DNA from: Deltaproteobacteria bacterium
Lineage (GTDB): Bacteria > Desulfobacterota > DSM-4660 > Desulfatiglandales > HGW-15
Assembly (NCBI GenBank): GCA_016932235.1
Contig: JAFGDF010000221.1
Span: 1 to 21,843 of the forward strand
Length of the DNA stretch: 21,843 nt
Direction of reading: 5' to 3'
Below the pieces are notes generated by a model, which was given only the letters and a program-made list of their open reading frames with translations, had not been told where the DNA came from and did no database searches. Shown in pieces: positions 15,313-21,843 of this stretch (positions are counted from its first letter, which is position 1; each line of letters begins with the position of its first letter). A program made the translations under genes and the position numbers.

Positions 15313-15813
15313 CTATTTGAATAGACCTAACTGGTGAAGATAGTGATATGCCACAATACCCACCGCAGTGGAAAGGTTGAGACTCCTCACCTTGCCCCAA
15401 ATTGGTATTCTGTAACATTTAAAACTCTGTCTGATTTCCCCGGGAAGCCCGCTACTCTCATTACCGAACAACAGATAGCTCCCCTGACCGACACGTGCCC
15501 TTGTGTAATTTTCCGTGGCATACTTACTGAAAGCCACAAGCATATCATCATTGACCCCCTCGGTCTTCAAAAATACTGAAAAACTTTCATGGTGTTTAAC
15601 ATCTACTTCACTCCAGTAATCCAGTCCGGCCCTTTTTAGATGTTTATCATCAACATGGAAACCAAGGGGGTGAATCAAGTGCAGCCTTATTTCGCCTGCA
15701 CCGCAAAGCCTTGATATGTTTCCGGTGTTTGCCGGAATCTCAGGTTGATAAAGTACTATATTCAAAGAAGGATTTTCTATGGTTTTGTGTTTTAGTTTTG
15801 TTATATCTCGCAT
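15313..15813 (-). CDS. trmL: tRNA (cytidine/uridine-2'-O-)-methyltransferase TrmL
   Basis: SPOUT-fold RNA methyltransferase, 166 residues, which in E. coli methylates the 2'-OH of the wobble base (position 34) of leucine tRNAs using S-adenosylmethionine. Motifs: LNIVLYQPEIPANTGNISRLC near the N terminus, HPLGFHVDDKHLKRAGLDYW, YLLFGNESSGLP (knot motif 2) and IPIWGKVRSLNLSTAVGIVAYH (knot motif 3). It carries about 16 extra residues before LNIVLYQP compared with E. coli TrmL (157 residues). ATG 15813 has a GAGAG purine stretch upstream; an internal TTG would remove the extension, so the start is not certain. It lies 62 nt upstream of the PPC gene on the same strand. Confidence 0.92.
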   Translation of the reverse strand: MRDITKLKHKTIENPSLNIVLYQPEIPANTGNISRLCGAGEIRLHLIHPLGFHVDDKHLKRAGLDYWSEVDVKHHESFSVFLKTEGVNDDMLVAFSKYATENYTRARVGQGSYLLFGNESSGLPGEIRQSFKCYRIPIWGKVRSLNLSTAVGIVAYHYLHQLGLFK

Positions 15814-15840
15814 CTCTCATTTCTGGAAAAGGTTCATCGG

Positions 15841-16692
15841 TTAAGTTTTCTTTTTGTATTTCTCATAATACGGCATTGCTTCAGGAATAAATGACCTTAT
15901 TTCCGAGATACGAGTCTTGGGGACAGGATGCGTGGAAAGAAATTGAGGCGGATTCGGACCGGCCTTTTCATTCATCCTTTCCCAGAACGGGATGGCTTCA
16001 CGAGGGTCATAACCCGCTCTGGCCATCAACATAAGGCCTATCCTGTCAGCTTCCGATTCATGCACCCTGCTGTAAGGAAGCAAAAACCCGATACCCGCTG
16101 CTGCGCCAAAAGCAGATAAAAAAAGTTCCCTTGTCTTTTCAGGCTGTTCTGATAGGGCCACAGATAATGCAATCCCTCCCATACTGACAATGAGTGACTG
16201 ACTCATCCTTTCGTTTCCATGATCCGCAATCGCGTGAGCCACTTCATGACCGATAACGACCGCCAAACCTGTTTCGTCTTTTGTAACAGGCAGTATGCCG
16301 GTATACACCGCCACCTTTCCGCCAGGCATACACCATGCGTTATTCGTTTTGTCATCCTCAATAAGATTAAACTCCCATTGATAATCTTCCAGCCGATCTT
16401 CCATACCGGATTCTTTCATGAATTTCTCCGCAGCTTTTGCGATCCTCTCTCCCACGGATTTTACCAGCCTCACTTTTTGACGGTTCCTGGAGATTTTCGC
16501 CTCTTTGATAACTTCAGAATACTGCTGAAGGCCCATTGAGTAAAGCTGCGCACGTGGAAGGAGGTGGAGGCCTTTCCTGCCCGTGAGCGGTACCTGGGCA
16601 CATGAGACAAGGGAGATAAAAATAAACATTGCGGCAACCAGGCGGCATGCCATGGAAAGATAATTTTTCATGACAGATGCAAGGCTTGTCAT
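15841..16692 (-). CDS. M48-family zinc metalloprotease, predicted lipoprotein
   Basis: A 283-residue Ste24/LoiP-like peptidase of the cell envelope. The N-terminal hydrophobic stretch ends in a lipobox-like LVSC with Cys31, so membrane anchoring by lipid is expected. The zinc site is HEVAH (His149, Glu150, His153) with the third ligand Glu214 in HESEADRIG. The segment STHPVPKTRISEI near the C terminus (about 255-270) is typical of M48 proteins. Such proteases help quality control of outer-membrane or periplasmic proteins. An AGGAGG ribosome site precedes ATG 16692; ATG 16671 is an alternative but lacks one. The gene follows the Cys-rich mini-gene by 22 nt. Confidence 0.9.
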   Translation of the reverse strand: MTSLASVMKNYLSMACRLVAAMFIFISLVSCAQVPLTGRKGLHLLPRAQLYSMGLQQYSEVIKEAKISRNRQKVRLVKSVGERIAKAAEKFMKESGMEDRLEDYQWEFNLIEDDKTNNAWCMPGGKVAVYTGILPVTKDETGLAVVIGHEVAHAIADHGNERMSQSLIVSMGGIALSVALSEQPEKTRELFLSAFGAAAGIGFLLPYSRVHESEADRIGLMLMARAGYDPREAIPFWERMNEKAGPNPPQFLSTHPVPKTRISEIRSFIPEAMPYYEKYKKKT

Positions 16693-16714
16693 AACAATCC
16701 TCCTCGGATGGGGA

Positions 16715-16912
16715 TCAGAAAGGTCTTATCGCGCCGCAATCCGGGCACTGCCAGTTAACACCGCTACAGGTAAATCCCCAAAGATTCTCTTCCATGCAGT
16801 TGTTGCATATCTGAAAACCGCAGGGGCACTTCCAGCAAAACGGCTGATTTTCCCCGCAGCATGAGCAGATATGATCCTTTTTCTTTCCAAATGACCTTTT
16901 TTTTGCTGACAT
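16715..16912 (-). CDS. small cysteine-rich zinc-ribbon-like protein
   Basis: A 65-residue protein with eleven cysteines: HICSCCG, then CWKCPCGFQICNNC, a lone Cys in GFTCSG and a terminal CPDCG. The CxxC pairs suggest two or three zinc-binding knuckles or ribbons. A longer frame begins at 16939, but ATG 16912 begins the Lys-rich SAKKRSFGKKKD segment and has GGGA upstream, so it is preferred. No enzyme motif is seen. It lies between the MBL hydrolase and the M48 protease genes on the same strand. Function unknown; a nucleic-acid or protein-binding adaptor is a guess. Confidence 0.7.
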   Translation of the reverse strand: MSAKKRSFGKKKDHICSCCGENQPFCWKCPCGFQICNNCMEENLWGFTCSGVNWQCPDCGAIRPF

Positions 16913-16968
16913 GGGTATGTCCCAATTAATCAAAAACATATATTAAAACTGGAGAAGAACCTTGAAGA

Positions 16969-17739
16969 TCAGATCTCCACCAGAGGCATGGGGTTATCCT
17001 GCCCGCTGATGAGAATCCGCGTTTTTTTATACCCGCAACCCGTTAAGATATCTTTTGCTTCATGATAAGCCTTTTCAGGCATATTGTTCTCCAAGCTCAG
17101 ATGCGCCAGCACAACAATCAGAAGACCTTTATGGGCAACCGTCTTGAGCAATTCTCCCGCCTGCTTGTTTGACAGATGACCTTCCTGGCCTTTTATTCTC
17201 CTTTTCAGATAGAGAGGATACGTCCCATGATCAAGCATTTCCACATCATGGTTGAATTCGATTATCAAGGCCTTGCACTCCTTCAGATTTTCCTCCACAA
17301 GCCTTGTGCTGCGACCTAAATCCGTTATAAGACCAATGCTTGCACCATTGGATGAAAAAATCATACCCATCGGATCCACGGCATCGTGGCATTTAGTGAA
17401 GGTCTTGACCTTAAGATCGTTTAAAGTGACGTATCCGCCAGTTTCTACAGCCACGCATGGAATATTGCCAAGGGATTGGCTGCATTTTTTCAATGTCATG
17501 CTGTTGCTGTATATGGTAGCGCCAAATCGTCGGGCAGTAGGACCCGCTCCTTTTATATGGTCAGAATGTTCGTGTGTGAGGAAAACCGCATCAAGTCTTC
17601 TCGGGGTCCTATTTATCTCTTTAAGCCGTCTAATCATTTCACTGCAACTAAGTCCGGCATCCACAACAATCTTGGTATCCGCCGTTTCGATGTAACAGGC
17701 ATTCCCCTTGCTGCCGGAAGCCAGAACAGAAAATCGCAT
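16969..17739 (-). CDS. MBL-fold metallo-hydrolase, YycJ/WalJ-like
   Basis: A 256-residue metallo-beta-lactamase-fold protein. It opens with MRFSVLASGSKGNACYIET, the characteristic start of the YycJ/WalJ subgroup, and has the metal motif THEHSDH (His56, His58, Asp60, His61). Later landmarks are ITDLGR, IEFNHDVEML and GHLSNKQAGELL. Relatives in Bacillus have been linked to DNA replication-repair coordination or cell-wall control, and act as nucleases or phosphodiesterases in vitro; the role here is open. Its ATG follows the dut stop codon directly (TAAATG), so the two are translated together. Confidence 0.88.
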   Translation of the reverse strand: MRFSVLASGSKGNACYIETADTKIVVDAGLSCSEMIRRLKEINRTPRRLDAVFLTHEHSDHIKGAGPTARRFGATIYSNSMTLKKCSQSLGNIPCVAVETGGYVTLNDLKVKTFTKCHDAVDPMGMIFSSNGASIGLITDLGRSTRLVEENLKECKALIIEFNHDVEMLDHGTYPLYLKRRIKGQEGHLSNKQAGELLKTVAHKGLLIVVLAHLSLENNMPEKAYHEAKDILTGCGYKKTRILISGQDNPMPLVEI

Positions 17740-18192
17740 TTATTTATCCCCGCTATGCCCGAATCCGCCCTGACCGCGATCAGTTGGCTCGAGGTCATCG
17801 GCAAATACTGTTTCAGCTTTGACCACTTTTGCAATGACCATTTGGGCAATCCTGTCACCTCTTGAGACAGTAAAAGGTTTCTTACCCCAGTTAATCAAAA
17901 TAATCCCTATCTCTCCTCTATAATCGGAGTCAATTGTTCCTGGAGAATTTACCAGCCCGATCCCGTTTTTAAGAGCCAATCCGCTCCTGGGACGGATCTG
18001 ACATTCATATCCGCGAGGAATTGACACGGCGATACCGGTCGGTATGAGTCTTATGTCTCCTGGATCCAGAACCAAAGGTTCCTCAACGCAAGCCCTTATA
18101 TCCATACCCGACGAACCCTCAGATTCATATTCGGGAAACTGAATATCATTATTATTCCCAAGCCGTTTCACCTTTATCAGAATCTTTTCCAT
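17740..18192 (-). CDS. dut: deoxyuridine 5'-triphosphate nucleotidohydrolase (dUTPase)
   Basis: Trimeric dUTPase, 150 residues, which hydrolyses dUTP to dUMP and pyrophosphate to keep uracil out of DNA and feed thymidylate synthesis. All five motifs are visible: SGMDIRA (1), PRSGLA (2), VNSPGTIDSDYRGEI (3), GDRIAQM (4) and RGQGGFGHSG (5, with His where Ser or Thr is more usual). A purine-rich AGGAAGAA lies just upstream of ATG 18192. It is coupled to the MBL gene downstream. A 50-codon frame overlaps its start in another frame. Confidence 0.95.
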   Translation of the reverse strand: MEKILIKVKRLGNNNDIQFPEYESEGSSGMDIRACVEEPLVLDPGDIRLIPTGIAVSIPRGYECQIRPRSGLALKNGIGLVNSPGTIDSDYRGEIGIILINWGKKPFTVSRGDRIAQMVIAKVVKAETVFADDLEPTDRGQGGFGHSGDK

Positions 18193-18304
18193 CGTTGTTC
18201 TTCCTGCCTATCAATCCTATGCTGACCGTATCCACATCCCGCCGGATTTGGCTTACTACGGCAACCTGGCCGGGAACGAGTGCCATAGTAAAAGAGTTCC
18301 CCAT
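18152..18304 (-). CDS. possible 50-residue small ORF overlapping dut start
   Basis: An ATG at 18304 opens a 50-codon frame on the same strand as dut, running 41 bp into it. The translation starts MGNSFTMALVPGQVAVVSQI and continues RRDVDTVSIGLIGRKNNDGK, ending in TAWE. Its composition looks protein-like, but no ribosome site is evident and I recognise no family. It could be a leader peptide for dut, a decayed gene end, or chance. Confidence 0.25.
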   Translation of the reverse strand: MGNSFTMALVPGQVAVVSQIRRDVDTVSIGLIGRKNNDGKDSDKGETAWE

Positions 18305-18313
18305 ACCGCGATA

Positions 18314-18342
18314 ATAAAATCATGATGGAATCATGATTTTAT
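18314..18342 (-). terminator. 13-bp palindrome after the M16 gene, possible terminator
   Basis: ATAAAATCATGAT (18314-18326) pairs perfectly with ATCATGATTTTAT (18330-18342) around a 3-nt loop, touching the M16 stop codon at 18342-18344. Read on the - strand the hairpin ends in GATTTTATTAT, a partial T tract. It may end or attenuate the rpsO-pnp-M16 transcript before dut. The symmetric AT-rich stem could work in both directions. Confidence 0.45.
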
Positions 18343-19601
18343 CAGTCAAACCTCATGCAGTCCAAATCCAGTTCATCCTGTCTTATCGGACCCAGGGTGG
18401 CCAAAGAGACCTCATTCGGCCGGAAGGCTCTTTTTGCGCAGTTAACGACTTCATCCAGTGTCACTCCCTTAAGATTTTCGACTACTTCTTTAAAACCCAC
18501 ATGCCTTCCGAAAAGGAATTCATTTTTCGCATGCCTGAGCATCCTGGTGTCGGAACTTTCCGCGCCGAGCAGTATTCCTCCTATGAGATGATCTCTCGCT
18601 TGATCAACATCATCCTGAGTAACCTCGCCATCCTGTATCTTTTTTATCTCAGAATTTATGATACCAAGAACTGTATTGACATTTCTCTTATCAGTACCTG
18701 CATAGACACCGAAAATACCTGTATCCAGATATGAATTCACAAAGGAATATACCGAATAAGCAAGTCCTCTCCTCTCGCGTATCTCCTGAAAAAGCCGCGA
18801 GCTCATATTCCCGCCCAGTATCGTATTCAGGATGGCGCAGGCAAAACGAATATCATCTAGAAGTTTGGGAGCGCTTCCTCCAAGACAGATGTGGACCTGT
18901 TCCAGCTTCCTGTAAAGAGATAAAACGTCGGAATGTATCTTCGGATCATTGGCCGGGATTGAGAATCTGGTTCCATTCCGTGAACTCAAAATGGATTCAA
19001 AACGCGACACCAGATTGTCATGGTCGATATTTCCAGCCGCCGAAATGATAATCCTGTCAGGGGTATAAAACCTTTCAATGAAATTCAGAATCCCGTCCCG
19101 GTTGATTTGAGAAACAGAGTGATTGGTGCCAAGGACAGATCTTCCCAGCGGATGATCAGACCAGTATAAACCGCATAAAATATCATGGATGAATTCATCG
19201 GGAGAGTCATCCACCATGTTGATCTCCTGGAAGATCACCTCTTTTTCCTTGGCTATCTCTTCGGGGTCATAAATAGAATTGAAAAAGATATCAGAAAGGA
19301 TATCTGTCAATAAGGGAAAGTGATCGTCAATTACTTTGGAATGGAAACAGGTGTATTCCTTGCAGGTAAACGCGTCAGAGAAACCACCGATAGCATCCAG
19401 CTCCCTCGCAATCTGCTGGCTGTTTCTTCTGCCGGTCCCTTTAAATATCATATGCTCGATGAAGTGGGAGATACCGTTTTCCTCTTCCATTTCATCTCTG
19501 GATCCTGTTCCGACCCATATGCCCAGAGATATTGAACGGAAGTGATCCAGTTTTTCGGTTATTATTCTTGCACCGTTTTTTAAAACCGTTTTATTGTACA
19601 T
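18342..19601 (-). CDS. M16-family zinc peptidase (processing-peptidase-like)
   Basis: A 419-residue single-unit M16B peptidase like Bacillus MlpA/YmxG and mitochondrial processing peptidase beta. The inverted zinc motif HFIEH is at 46-50 (His46, Glu49, His50) and Glu126 in VIFQEINMVDD is the probable third ligand. The opening LKNGARIITEKLDHFRSISLGIWVGTGSRDE is typical, as is RGLAYSVYSF in the second half. The protein is probably cytoplasmic, since no signal peptide is seen. Its place just after pnp mirrors the pnp-M16 order found in many bacteria. An 8-bp stem (TGAAAATC 19618-19625 and GATTTTCA 19640-19647) sits across the pnp stop upstream. Confidence 0.92.
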   Translation of the reverse strand: MYNKTVLKNGARIITEKLDHFRSISLGIWVGTGSRDEMEEENGISHFIEHMIFKGTGRRNSQQIARELDAIGGFSDAFTCKEYTCFHSKVIDDHFPLLTDILSDIFFNSIYDPEEIAKEKEVIFQEINMVDDSPDEFIHDILCGLYWSDHPLGRSVLGTNHSVSQINRDGILNFIERFYTPDRIIISAAGNIDHDNLVSRFESILSSRNGTRFSIPANDPKIHSDVLSLYRKLEQVHICLGGSAPKLLDDIRFACAILNTILGGNMSSRLFQEIRERRGLAYSVYSFVNSYLDTGIFGVYAGTDKRNVNTVLGIINSEIKKIQDGEVTQDDVDQARDHLIGGILLGAESSDTRMLRHAKNEFLFGRHVGFKEVVENLKGVTLDEVVNCAKRAFRPNEVSLATLGPIRQDELDLDCMRFD

Positions 19602-19634
19602 CCCGAATCATATTAGATGAAAATCTCATCCTGA

Positions 19635-21722
19635 CTATAGATTTTCACCCAGAGCCGCTTTACGGGAAAGAGCTATCTTCCCGTTCCTGTCTATATCTAT
19701 TACCTTTACCAGAACAGAATCTCCTTCTCTGAGAATATCCGAAACCTTATTAACCCGTTCCTTGTCCAGTTGGGAGATATGAATCAGTCCGTCTGTTCCT
19801 GGAAAGATCTCCACAAACGCGCCGAAATCCATAATCTTCCTCACTTTGCCCATATATAGTTTCCCGACTTCGGCTTCCTGCACTATTTCATTGATCATTT
19901 CAACAGCAACTTTTAAAGTTTCCTCATTGGGGGAAGAAACGACAACGTTCCCTTCATCATCCACATTTATCGTCGAATCCGCCTTCGCGCTTATCTCTCT
20001 TATGACCTTGCCTCCCGGTCCGATAAGCATTTTAATTTTTTCGGTCTTAATTTTAAACGTGGTGATAACAGGTGCGTATTCCGATACCTTGCTCCTGGGC
20101 TGCGGAATTGTTTCTCTCATTTTATCAAGGATAAAGAGTCTGCCTTCTTTTGCCTGTTCCAATGCCTTTTGCATGATCTCTCTCGTGATACCGTCAATCT
20201 TGATATCCATCTGCAAGGCGGTTATTCCATCCCTTGTTCCGGCTACTTTAAAATCCATATCGCCGTAATGGTCTTCATCTCCCAATATGTCGGTAAGCAC
20301 AACGATGTTTTCTCCGTCAGATACAAGACCCATGGCCACACCGGCAACGGCGTCTTTTATGGGGACTCCCGCATCCATAAGGGAAAGACTCCCGCCGCAG
20401 ACACTGGCCATAGAGGAGGAACCATTGGATTCAAGAATTTCTGATACGACCCGGATAGAATACTTGAATTCCTCCTTGCCGGGAATAATCGGCATCAAGG
20501 CGCGACGGGCCAGAGCGCCATGGCCTATTTCTCTCCGGCTTGGTCCTCCCAGCCTTTTCGCTTCCCCCACTGAATAGGGGGGGAAATTATAATGGAAGAT
20601 AAAATTCCTGAACTCATTCCCGTATATGGTATCTATCCTTTGTTCATCCATTTCCGTTCCAAGGGTTGTCAATACCATAGCCTGGGTTTCACCTCTGGTG
20701 AACAGCGCCGACCCATGGACCCTGGGAAGCACTCCCACGATGCTTTCAATCTGTCTTACTTCACCAAAGGAGCGCCCATCTATGCGTCTGCCCTCTTTAA
20801 GGATCATTTCACGAACCATCATTTTCTCAAGATCATGTAAGATCTCGGTCACGAGGGCGCTTTTTCCCGTAAGCTCTTCGGGCAATGCTTCCATTGTGTC
20901 TCTTAAGGCTCCCGTTCTCTTGTCCTGTCGCAATTTTTTATCCGCCGTATTTATTACTTCCTTTAATAAAGGGGTCGCTATTTTTGCCACCTCTTCTTCA
21001 AATGAACGTGCCACTTCCGGCATTGGGATTTTCCTCTTCGGTCTCCCGGCCGCCTCGCGCAGCTCATCCTGCATCTGCAGCATAGGTTGAATGGCGTCAT
21101 GACCGTAAAATATTGCTTCTATAATATCGTTTTCGGAGACAAAATTTCCACCGCCCTCCACCATAACCACGGCTGATCTATTTCCTGCAACAATCAAATT
21201 AATGTCGCTTTCCTCCTGCTGGCTTATTGTTGGATTCGCGATAAAACTTCCATCAATTCTTCCCACCCTCACCGCTGCGACAGGCCCCGAAAAAGGGATA
21301 TCCGAAATCTCGAGCACTGCAGATGCACCCAGTATGGCAAGGACATCCGCTTCATTCTCCTGGTCCGATGAAAGAACACTGGCTATTATCTGTGTCTCGT
21401 TGTGAAAATTATCAGGAAATAGCGGGCGCAAAGGTCTGTCGATCAATCTTGCTATGAGGGTTTCTTTCTCGCCGGGTTTCCCCATGTCCCTGCGGAAATA
21501 ATTGCCGGGAAACCGTCCGCCGGCGTAAGACATCTCTTTGTACTCCACGGTCAAAGGTAAAAAATCCACCCCCTCCCTCACTTCATCGGTGGAGACAACC
21601 GTTACCAGAACAACTGTCTCACCATAAGTAACTACTGCCGAGCCACTCGCCTGTTTAGCGATACGCCCTGTTTCAATGTGTAAGGTCTGGCCATTTATTT
21701 CTATCTCAGATGATTTTATCAT
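19635..21722 (-). CDS. pnp: polyribonucleotide nucleotidyltransferase (PNPase)
   Basis: Phosphorolytic 3'-5' exoribonuclease of the RNA degradosome, 695 residues, full length. Order: first RNase PH domain (about 1-145, with RLIDRPLRPLFPDNF), helical domain (about 210-300), second RNase PH domain (about 310-535) with catalytic GDEDHYGDMDFKVAGTRDG, KH domain with GPGG at 568-571, and S1 domain (about 617-690, GKVRKIMDFGAFVEIFPG). The Asp and Lys residues known to be catalytic in E. coli PNPase are all present. AAAGGAA lies upstream of ATG 21722. rpsO is directly upstream, the conserved rpsO-pnp order, so autoregulation at the leader as in E. coli is possible. Confidence 0.97.
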   Translation of the reverse strand: MIKSSEIEINGQTLHIETGRIAKQASGSAVVTYGETVVLVTVVSTDEVREGVDFLPLTVEYKEMSYAGGRFPGNYFRRDMGKPGEKETLIARLIDRPLRPLFPDNFHNETQIIASVLSSDQENEADVLAILGASAVLEISDIPFSGPVAAVRVGRIDGSFIANPTISQQEESDINLIVAGNRSAVVMVEGGGNFVSENDIIEAIFYGHDAIQPMLQMQDELREAAGRPKRKIPMPEVARSFEEEVAKIATPLLKEVINTADKKLRQDKRTGALRDTMEALPEELTGKSALVTEILHDLEKMMVREMILKEGRRIDGRSFGEVRQIESIVGVLPRVHGSALFTRGETQAMVLTTLGTEMDEQRIDTIYGNEFRNFIFHYNFPPYSVGEAKRLGGPSRREIGHGALARRALMPIIPGKEEFKYSIRVVSEILESNGSSSMASVCGGSLSLMDAGVPIKDAVAGVAMGLVSDGENIVVLTDILGDEDHYGDMDFKVAGTRDGITALQMDIKIDGITREIMQKALEQAKEGRLFILDKMRETIPQPRSKVSEYAPVITTFKIKTEKIKMLIGPGGKVIREISAKADSTINVDDEGNVVVSSPNEETLKVAVEMINEIVQEAEVGKLYMGKVRKIMDFGAFVEIFPGTDGLIHISQLDKERVNKVSDILREGDSVLVKVIDIDRNGKIALSRKAALGENL

Positions 21723-21778
21723 TTTTAAATATTCCTTTCAAAAAGTTGGAACCCGTCCTTTATTGAGGCCTGTCTGAA

Positions 21779-21798
21779 AGCGCCAGGTTCAAAGCGCT
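21779..21798 (-). promoter_or_regulatory. short hairpin in the rpsO-pnp gap
   Basis: AGCGC and GCGCT arms (21779-21783 and 21794-21798) enclose 10 nt and overlap the rpsO stop codon. No T run follows. In E. coli this gap holds a weak terminator and an RNase III site; whether this hairpin plays either role is uncertain. Confidence 0.25.
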
Positions 21799-21843
21799 AT
21801 TTCCGGATCCCCAGCTCTTTAATAATCTGCTGGTATCTGTTTA
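21797..21843 (-). CDS. rpsO: 30S ribosomal protein S15, C-terminal end (partial)
   Basis: Only the last 15 codons plus stop are inside the window, truncated by its right edge. The translation NRYQQIIKELGIRK followed by TAG matches the conserved S15 C terminus (typically YxxLIxxLGLRK). S15 binds 16S rRNA in the small subunit. Location directly upstream of pnp on the same strand confirms the call. Confidence 0.9.
   Translation of the reverse strand, partial: NRYQQIIKELGIRK

Noticed and set aside
19846..20268. 140-residue plus-strand frame opposite pnp, and similar long frames opposite other genes
   Set aside because: These are antisense shadows of strongly conserved genes, with no ribosome site or domain support.

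Overview
The window reads as a chromosomal segment from an anaerobic deltaproteobacterium-like organism (Desulfobacterota or close relatives). This placement is inference. It rests on the order rpsO-pnp-M16 peptidase-dut-MBL hydrolase, moderate base composition with AT-rich intergenic gaps, TRAP and peptide-type ABC uptake systems beside CoA-dependent catabolic enzymes, and a GC-rich structured repeat of a kind I associate with this group. No rRNA, tRNA, CRISPR array, transposase or phage gene was found.

Left part, + strand (202-13464). RNase D (rnd) and an IclR-family regulator come first. A 695-bp AT-rich gap with strong hairpins follows, then a long co-directional series that looks like one catabolic and uptake locus. 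It holds a complete TRAP transporter (DctP, DctQ, DctM), a cyclase-family (PF04199-type) metal hydrolase, a CoA-acylating (MmsA-like) aldehyde dehydrogenase, a small degenerate ferritin-like protein, a family-5 ABC solute-binding protein, an internally duplicated bicupin, and DppB/DppC-type ABC permeases. No ABC ATPase is present before the strand switches. The likely logic is that IclR senses a metabolite, the two transporters import acids or related compounds, the cyclase-family enzyme opens or hydrolyses a substrate, and the dehydrogenase turns a semialdehyde into an acyl-CoA. The substrate cannot be read from the sequence.

The bicupin and the permeases are separated by a 502-bp insertion-like patch (11098-11599). 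It contains 14-bp direct repeats, a perfect 23-bp inverted repeat enclosing nested helices, and a second hairpin-rich element. This is the least ordinary DNA in the window.

Right part, - strand (13507-21843). In transcription order from the right edge: the end of rpsO, pnp, an M16 zinc protease, a palindrome, dut, a YycJ-like MBL hydrolase, a Cys-rich mini-protein, an M48 lipoprotein protease, trmL, a PPC/DUF296 protein and a LarA-family racemase. The first part is a conserved housekeeping cluster. The last two genes are nearly fused (1 nt apart), converge on the ABC permeases, and may belong functionally to the catabolic locus. LarA keeps all nickel-pincer catalytic residues.
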